A stretch of DNA of 12,786 bases from Gryganskiella cystojenkinii (Eukaryota > Mortierellomycota > Mortierellomycetes > Mortierellales > Mortierellaceae). The notes under the pieces were generated by a model. The model searched no databases, was not told the DNA's origin, and saw nothing but the letters and a program-made list of their open reading frames with translations. Below, one piece after another: positions 7,922 through 12,786 of the stretch. The position numbers were made by a program, and so were the translations under genes. The DNA is taken from positions 1 to 12,786 of the forward strand of contig JAAAIG010000943.1 of the NCBI GenBank assembly GCA_015852425.1. Direction: 5' to 3'. Positions within the stretch are counted from its first letter, which is position 1; every line of letters begins with the position of its first letter.

Positions 7922-8262
7922 ATGGATGACAGTGTCTTTCCCATTTATATCCCCTTTGATAACATGCATGTGAATTACAGTGCATGCTCCTGTTCCTGTT
8001 CCTCATGTTTAAAAATAGAAGAATCATCCTACTCGCAGGCCCAGAAACTCACTGAGCATTCATCAAGATAATCCATCCAAGTCCTATTTGCTTGAGTCGA
8101 TATTCAAATACCAAAGTCGTCACAACGTTGACCGCTTGCTATACTCTATTGTCATGGTGAACATCGAAGGACTTAATAAGGAGGATTTCGACGTGTTCGC
8201 CTGCAAGGAGGAGAGAAAGAGCTAACATTGAACTCAACGTCGCTATGAACGCTTGGGCTTAG
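7922..8262 (+). pseudogene. Broken coding remnant B (unknown family)
   Basis: A small frame opens at the ATG at 7922 (MDDSVFPIYIPFDNMH) and stops near 8072. A coding-like stretch in another frame then runs to a stop at 8223-8225 (NPSKSYLLESIFKYQSRHN, then VMVNIEGLNKEDFDVFACKE), and a third frame continues as ANIELNVAMNAWA to a TAG at 8260-8262. A donor-like GTGAAT after the first piece and a CGCAG acceptor could mark a former intron. At least one shift remains unexplained. It may be a continuation of remnant A or a separate decayed gene. Family unknown. Confidence 0.38.
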
Positions 8263-8589
8263 CTGCCACACGCCAGTTAGTTTACCAATACTCTCGGCAG
8301 GTGCCCTGAAGTCCATCCTCAGTCACCCTGAAATTTTCTTTATGTGACCATGATCGAAAATGGCAAAGTAAAACACAAAAAGGCGAAGCGAACACAGCCC
8401 AATTGCCCGATATTTGATCAGAAAGGTCCATGCCGCCATTTAGTTCTTCCTTCCTTTGTCCTAATTCTCGTTCTCCCCCTTAGTTTTCTCTCTACCCTCA
8501 GCCGTCACTTGTAAAAAGCCAAACTGACGTCTCCCCTGTCATTTCGTCAGTACGTTCCTGCATTCTTTGATTCTTTCCTAGTACCCACC
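8263..8589 (+). promoter_or_regulatory. Promoter and leader region of the NACHT receptor gene
   Basis: No gene is visible. A long pyrimidine-rich tract (about 8440-8520) and CT-rich sequence up to CCCACCATG at 8587-8592 look like a fungal core promoter and 5' UTR. A CCCAATTG motif near 8398 could be a CCAAT-type element. There is no clear TATA box. Confidence 0.35.
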
Positions 8590-8718
8590 ATGTCCATCAT
8601 CTATAAGCAGTCAGGTTTCGACAATGACCCTTCCTTCTCCTCGATCTTACCTGATTCTCACCTGAATAATACGTCCAACCTATTTTCTTTACAATCCTCT
8701 CCATTTATCAACTCCTAC
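8590..8718 (+). CDS. Possible first exon of the NACHT receptor (or upstream ORF)
   Basis: The ATG at 8590 has an excellent CCCACC context and opens a 71-codon frame that ends at 8805. If a GT donor at 8719 is used with the ATATATTTAG acceptor ending at 8858, a 140-nt intron is removed. The frame then continues exactly in phase through GAAACAAGA into the receptor start at 8868, adding 43 residues plus three. The donor (GTGCAA) is weak, so this could instead be an upstream ORF in a leader with or without an intron. The segment is Ser/Asn-rich with no recognisable domain. Confidence 0.3.
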
Positions 8719-8867
8719 GTGCAATTGATGCATTTCACAGACACTCACACCATTCTGAGCATTCGTTCAAACACTATGGCAGCTGCATATTCGAAGTGCT
8801 GCTAGCTGCTTCAATTCGTTGACTTATGCTTTCAATCTTGAAAATGAAATATATTTAGGAAACAAGA

Positions 8868-11800
8868 ATGATTAGCAGCCGAACGAAAAAGTCCTCGAAG
8901 GATGGCGATAACTCCCCAGGGTTTAGAGCCCTTTTCCACAAGTTTACACCCAAGAAAGAACTCTCTGTCTCGAGCACTATCCCTCGGATTCCAACAATTG
9001 AGCCGACACTTCATGCAGCTTTGAAATTGAGCCCCATCGTCCTTAAGTCCCAAGTCAAGGATTCTGGCTCCTTGGTCTCAGCATTCGAAACTGGAAAGGA
9101 GGCTTCATTGGAAGAATTTCAAACTACTATCAATCAAGATCTGCTGGATCAGCATGATGACGACAATGCCAAGCAGTCTCTGAAAGCGGTTGGAAATACC
9201 ATGTTCCAGGCCGGTAGCAATGTGATAGTGGTGAAAGAAACGGCCGATAAGGTGCTGTCGGTGGCCAAGGAAGTGCCGGGCGCAAAGGAGGTGCTAAGTA
9301 AGATGATCCAATTGGCTTCCCAGGTGGCCGAAATCGGAAAAGCCGTGCCATTCATAGCGCCCGCATTTGAGATTCTCAAGGTGAGCAAGCCGAGGAATAC
9401 AAAATGTGCTCGAGGCTATTTTCAAAAGATTGATCTTTCTTATTTTTGACTTGTTAGATCATTATCGACATTGAACAAAAAGCACGCGATGCTGATGAGA
9501 AATGCCGTGACCTAATGGAAAGCATCTGCTTCATAGTCAGTCATATGCTTATCATCAGAAACATCGAGGTCTCCGACATTCTCAAGACGACCCTCGACAA
9601 CATTCAAGAGGTGCTCAAAGAGGCGGCTGCTTTGATTAAGGCTTATCGAGACCAAGACGCGGTGGCACGGCGATTGAAGGTGTGGAAGACCCTAGACTTT
9701 GAGTCGTTGACTGGCAAGATTCAGAAATGCTCCGAAAACTTGATGCTCAGCTTGCAGGTCAATCAGACGAAGACTCTCAAACTCTTAGAGAGTACGTTGC
9801 CTGTTCTTCCTACCATGGATCAAGTCCGTACGGCCCTTCAAGATTATTACAACAAGGACCTCGTTATTCTGCGTATCTCAGGAGAGCCTTTACCTTTAGA
9901 ATCCTGCTACATCAATTTGGCCATTGTTGAGGCACCGGAGCAGCGCAAAGCAGATGAAGAACAGTTGAAGGCACAAACGCGGATATATCACCGCATGTCC
10001 AGCTACGAGAAGATTGCCAACACAAATATGACTGTGCCAGTCGCCCTGGAAAATCTTTTCGACCAGCGAAAGCTGCGTAACGGCAAGGAAGACTTTCCGA
10101 AGAGGATTTTGATTCAAGGACGAGCAGGGATCGGCAAATCGACACTCTGTAAAAAGCTGGTCTATGCTTTTCAAAACGGTCTGTGGAAGGAACGCTTCGA
10201 TGCCGTGTTGTGGCTCTCCCTGCGTCAGCTCAAAGGATTCACTTCTCGCAATCTTGGAGATCTTCTGTGCGAGAAATACTTTGCCAAGCAGCATCCCAAG
10301 ACGCTTAAGGACGGTTTGGCACAGACACTAGCCAATGATCCCGACAGGATTTTATTCCTACTAGACGGTCTGGATGAGATTATCACCGATCCAGGTGCAG
10401 CACAAGGCACCGCCTTGAATGATTTCTTGCATGACTTACTCGGACAACAGCATGTCATCATTACTTCGCGCCCCTCTGGTGTGACTTCTTCAACGTTAAA
10501 TACGATGGACCTCGAACTCGAAACTGTCGGCTTCAGTCAGCAGGACGTTCAAGAATACCTAAGGAAGGTTGAGCCTGAGGTCGCGACTGAGATCCAAAAC
10601 TTTATTGATCAAACTCCGTTGCTACAAGGGCTAGTCAACATTCCTGTGCAGCTGGATGTACTCTGCTACAGTTGGGACCTATTCTCCTCAAGCATTGGAA
10701 AGAACAAATCAATAACAATGGCTTCGCTCTACCAAGCAATGGTGACAAAGTTATGGAGCAAGGACGGTCCGCGCCTAGGAAAAAAGGATGGTGAAGTAAT
10801 TTTGACCTCAGATCAAATCCTTAGCTTGTCGCTTACGGACATCGAAGAACAACTTGTCCCCAAGGAACACGAATATCTATGCTATCTTGCCTTCCGTGGA
10901 TTTCAAGACAACCGCATTGAGTTTGACACCAAATATCTGAATTGCATAAGTCAGGAGCTCAACAAACATCGCACCAAATCCAAGAAGGAACGTTTATCTC
11001 TCATCCTCACCGATGGCCTGAAGAATACCTCCTTTTTGCACTCCGCAGCAGATGCTGAGCTGGACAAGTCAAAGCACACATGGTATTTCTTGCATCTGAC
11101 GTTTCAAGAATTCTTTGCCGCCAAATGGTTGCTGCGTCACTTACAGGAGTACCTGCCAGATCCAACAGCCTCCAGTTCCGAGTTGATGATGAGCCGTGAA
11201 AAAGCACTCGAAATTGTTCAGCAGCACAAGTACAACCCTCGCTACGAGGTCATCTGGTGGATGGTGGCTGGATTACTGGAGGACAAAGCGCTAAGCGGCT
11301 TTTTCAATCTGCTGGAAGAGGCGCCTCATGACCTGATTGGGGGTCGTCATCAGCAGATACTAATGGAATGCTTTAACGAGGCTCATTCTCAATTGGACAA
11401 AGAAGCAGTCGCAAAAGTGGAGTTGCAGTTGATGCAATGGTTGCATTTTGAGATAAAGCTGATCTCGGACCAATCTCTTCGGGAAAGCTATCTGGGACGG
11501 CAGAGGGTATTTCCGGAGGACTTGGTCCTCAAAAGTCTGGCACGATTCGGAGACCAGAAAGTGTTATTTATGACTCTTGGGGCTCGACCCAAATTGTCCG
11601 AGTCTGCAGTCCACGTTTTGTTCAATGCTTTCCAAGATACAGATGAGAATGTCAGGTCTTCAGCAGCCTTTGCTTTAGGCAAGCAGTCCACACTGTCTGA
11701 GTCTGCTATCCAGGGTTTGCTCAATGCGTTACAACATGCAGATGATGATGTCAGGCGTTCAGCAGCCCATTCTTTAGGCAAACAGTTCGCACTGTCCGAG

Positions 11801-12786
11801 TCTTCCATCCAGTGTTTGCTCAATGCTTTACAAGATGCTGTTAAGTATGTCAGGCGCCAAGTAGCCATGGTTTTAGGCAACCAGCCCACACTGTCCGAGT
11901 CCGCAGTTCAGGGTTTGCTCAATGCTTTTCAACATGCAGATTATGATGTCAGGCGCCAAGGAACCAAAGTTTTAGGCTACCAGTCCATACTGTCCGAGTC
12001 TGCCATCCGGGGTTTGCTCAACGCTTTACAAGATGCAGATGGGATTGTCAGGTCTTCAGCAGCCAGAGCTTTAGGCAACCAGTCCACACTGTCCGAGTCT
12101 GCAGTCCAGGGTTTACTCATGGCTTTACAAGATCCAGATAAGGGTGTCAGGTACCAGGCTGCCTTTGCTTTAGGGAACCAGCCCACACTGTCGGAGTCTG
12201 CATTTTATGCCTTGCTTAATGCTTTACAAGATGCAAGCGAGATTGTCAGGGCTTCAGCAGCCATAGCTTTAGGTAAGCAGTCCACACTGTCCGAGTCTGC
12301 CATCCAGGGTTTGCTCATTGCTTTACAAGATGCAGATGACAATGTCAGGTCTTCAGCAGTCTTTGCTTTAGGCGAGCACTCCACACTGTCAGAGTCTGCC
12401 ATCCAGGGTTTGCTCAATGCTTTACAAGATGCAGATGAGTATGTCCGGTATGGAACAGCTACAGCTTTAGGCAACCAGTCCACACTGTCCGAGTCTGCCT
12501 TCCAGGGTTTGCTCAATGCTTTACAAGATGCAGATGCGTCTGTCAAGAGATCAGCAGCTGAAGCTTTAGGCAAACATTCCACACTGTCCGAGTCTGCCAT
12601 CCAGAGCTTGCTCAATGCTTTACAACACAGAGATGAGAATGTAAGGAAATCAGCAGCCTACACTTTAGGCAAGCAGTCCACACTGTCCGAGTGTGCCATC
12701 CAGAGTTTACTCAATGCTTTACAACATGCAGATGGGAATGTCAGGTCTTCAGCAGCCTTTGCTTTAGGCGAGCACTCCACACTGTC
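8868..12786 (+). CDS. STAND/NLR-type receptor: helical N-terminal domain, NACHT NTPase, HEAT-like repeats (3' end outside window)
   Basis: Joined exons 8868-9380 and 9458 to beyond 12786 give 1,280 visible residues with no stop. Residues 1-110 are a polar, basic leader. Residues about 120-235 are predicted helices with a hydrophobic core (VPFIAPAFEIL), resembling the HeLo/MLKL-like four-helix bundles of fungal NLRs (inference). The NACHT domain has Walker A GRAGIGKST (about 392-400), Walker B FLLDGLDE (D474, D477, E478), a sensor segment IITSRP (505-510) and the distal FLHLTFQEFFAAKWL motif (about 715-729). A helical linker leads to 33-residue HEAT-like repeats from residue 884. In the family, ligand binding by the repeats drives NTP-dependent oligomerisation and N-terminal effector signalling in allorecognition or immunity. 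The start at 8868 is the first ATG of the exon; a 5' exon may add residues. The key NTPase residues are intact. Confidence 0.93.
9381..9457 (+). other. Intron in the NACHT receptor gene
   Basis: This 77-nt intron has a GTGAGC donor directly after codon 171 (phase 0), a branch-like TTTGAC near the 3' end and a TTGTTAG acceptor. Without splicing the frame stops at 9449. With splicing the helical N-terminal domain continues (EILK joined to IIIDIEQKARDA) and opens into the entire NACHT-HEAT frame. Confidence 0.92.
11594..12781 (+). repeat. Twelve in-frame 99-bp repeats encoding 33-residue HEAT-like units
   Basis: Units start at 11594, 11693, 11792, 11891, 11990, 12089, 12188, 12287, 12386, 12485, 12584 and 12683. 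A thirteenth starts at 12782 and leaves the window. Every unit is exactly 99 bp, with no indels. The consensus is LSESAIQGLLNALQDADxxV, then R, two variable residues, AAxALG and a (K/N)QST end: two amphipathic helices per unit, as in PBS-lyase-type (EZ) HEAT repeats. Positions 1-14, V20, R21, L28 and G29 are nearly fixed; positions 15, 17-19, 22-23, 25-26 and 30-31 vary. The first unit has the most divergent first half, as expected of an edge repeat. Confidence 0.95.

Noticed and set aside
9727..9930. 67-codon plus-strand frame overlapping the receptor exon
   Set aside because: It is an out-of-frame shadow of the continuous NACHT receptor frame that runs through it.
11488..12615. Long antisense frames over the HEAT repeats (minus strand 11488-11889, 11977-12186, 12205-12615)
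   Set aside because: They arise because the repeat period is a multiple of three and lacks stops in that frame; their repetitive Ser/Lys/Asp sequence mirrors the sense repeats.
12205..12786. CRISPR-like array, because of the regular repeat spacing
   Set aside because: The repeats are contiguous, in frame, 99 bp with no spacers, and encode HEAT-like units in a eukaryotic gene.

Overview
The window looks like nuclear DNA of a filamentous early-diverging fungus, most likely Mortierellomycota. This is inferred from short GT-AG introns with TTGAC- or TAAC-like branch sites just before the acceptor, CT-rich leaders before start codons, AATAAA signals after stops, no bacterial operon layout, and a large NACHT-HEAT receptor next to an F-box/leucine-rich protein. 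No similarity search was possible, so the taxonomy is inference.

Layout. (1) 257-1954 (+): an intact, intronless 565-residue membrane protein of unknown function with a large glycosylatable ectodomain. (2) 2483-4681 (-): about 2.2 kb with coding-like stretches in changing minus-strand frames. It begins with a signal-peptide-like N-terminus and contains a canonical GTAAGT intron. I read it as one broken gene, decayed or affected by homopolymer sequence errors. (3) 4682-4944: a divergent intergenic region. (4) 4945-6792 (+): an intact F-box/leucine-rich-repeat-like protein with a polyglutamine tract. (5) 6793-7284: non-coding, with two adjacent perfect palindromes. (6) 7285-7879 and 7922-8262 (+): two broken coding remnants in the same orientation as the receptor that follows. 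(7) 8868 to the window end (+): a STAND/NLR-type receptor with an N-terminal helical domain, a NACHT NTPase and at least twelve 33-residue HEAT-like repeats. It is cut by the window edge inside the repeats.

The receptor is the centre of interest. Its repeat array has an exact 99-bp period. The repeat framework is almost identical at DNA level, while amino-acid changes cluster in a short window on one face of each repeat. This is the pattern expected of a fungal recognition receptor whose repeats recombine while their ligand-facing positions diversify. The flanking intact and broken genes suggest a rapidly changing accessory region, but nothing in the sequence ties them to the receptor in one pathway.
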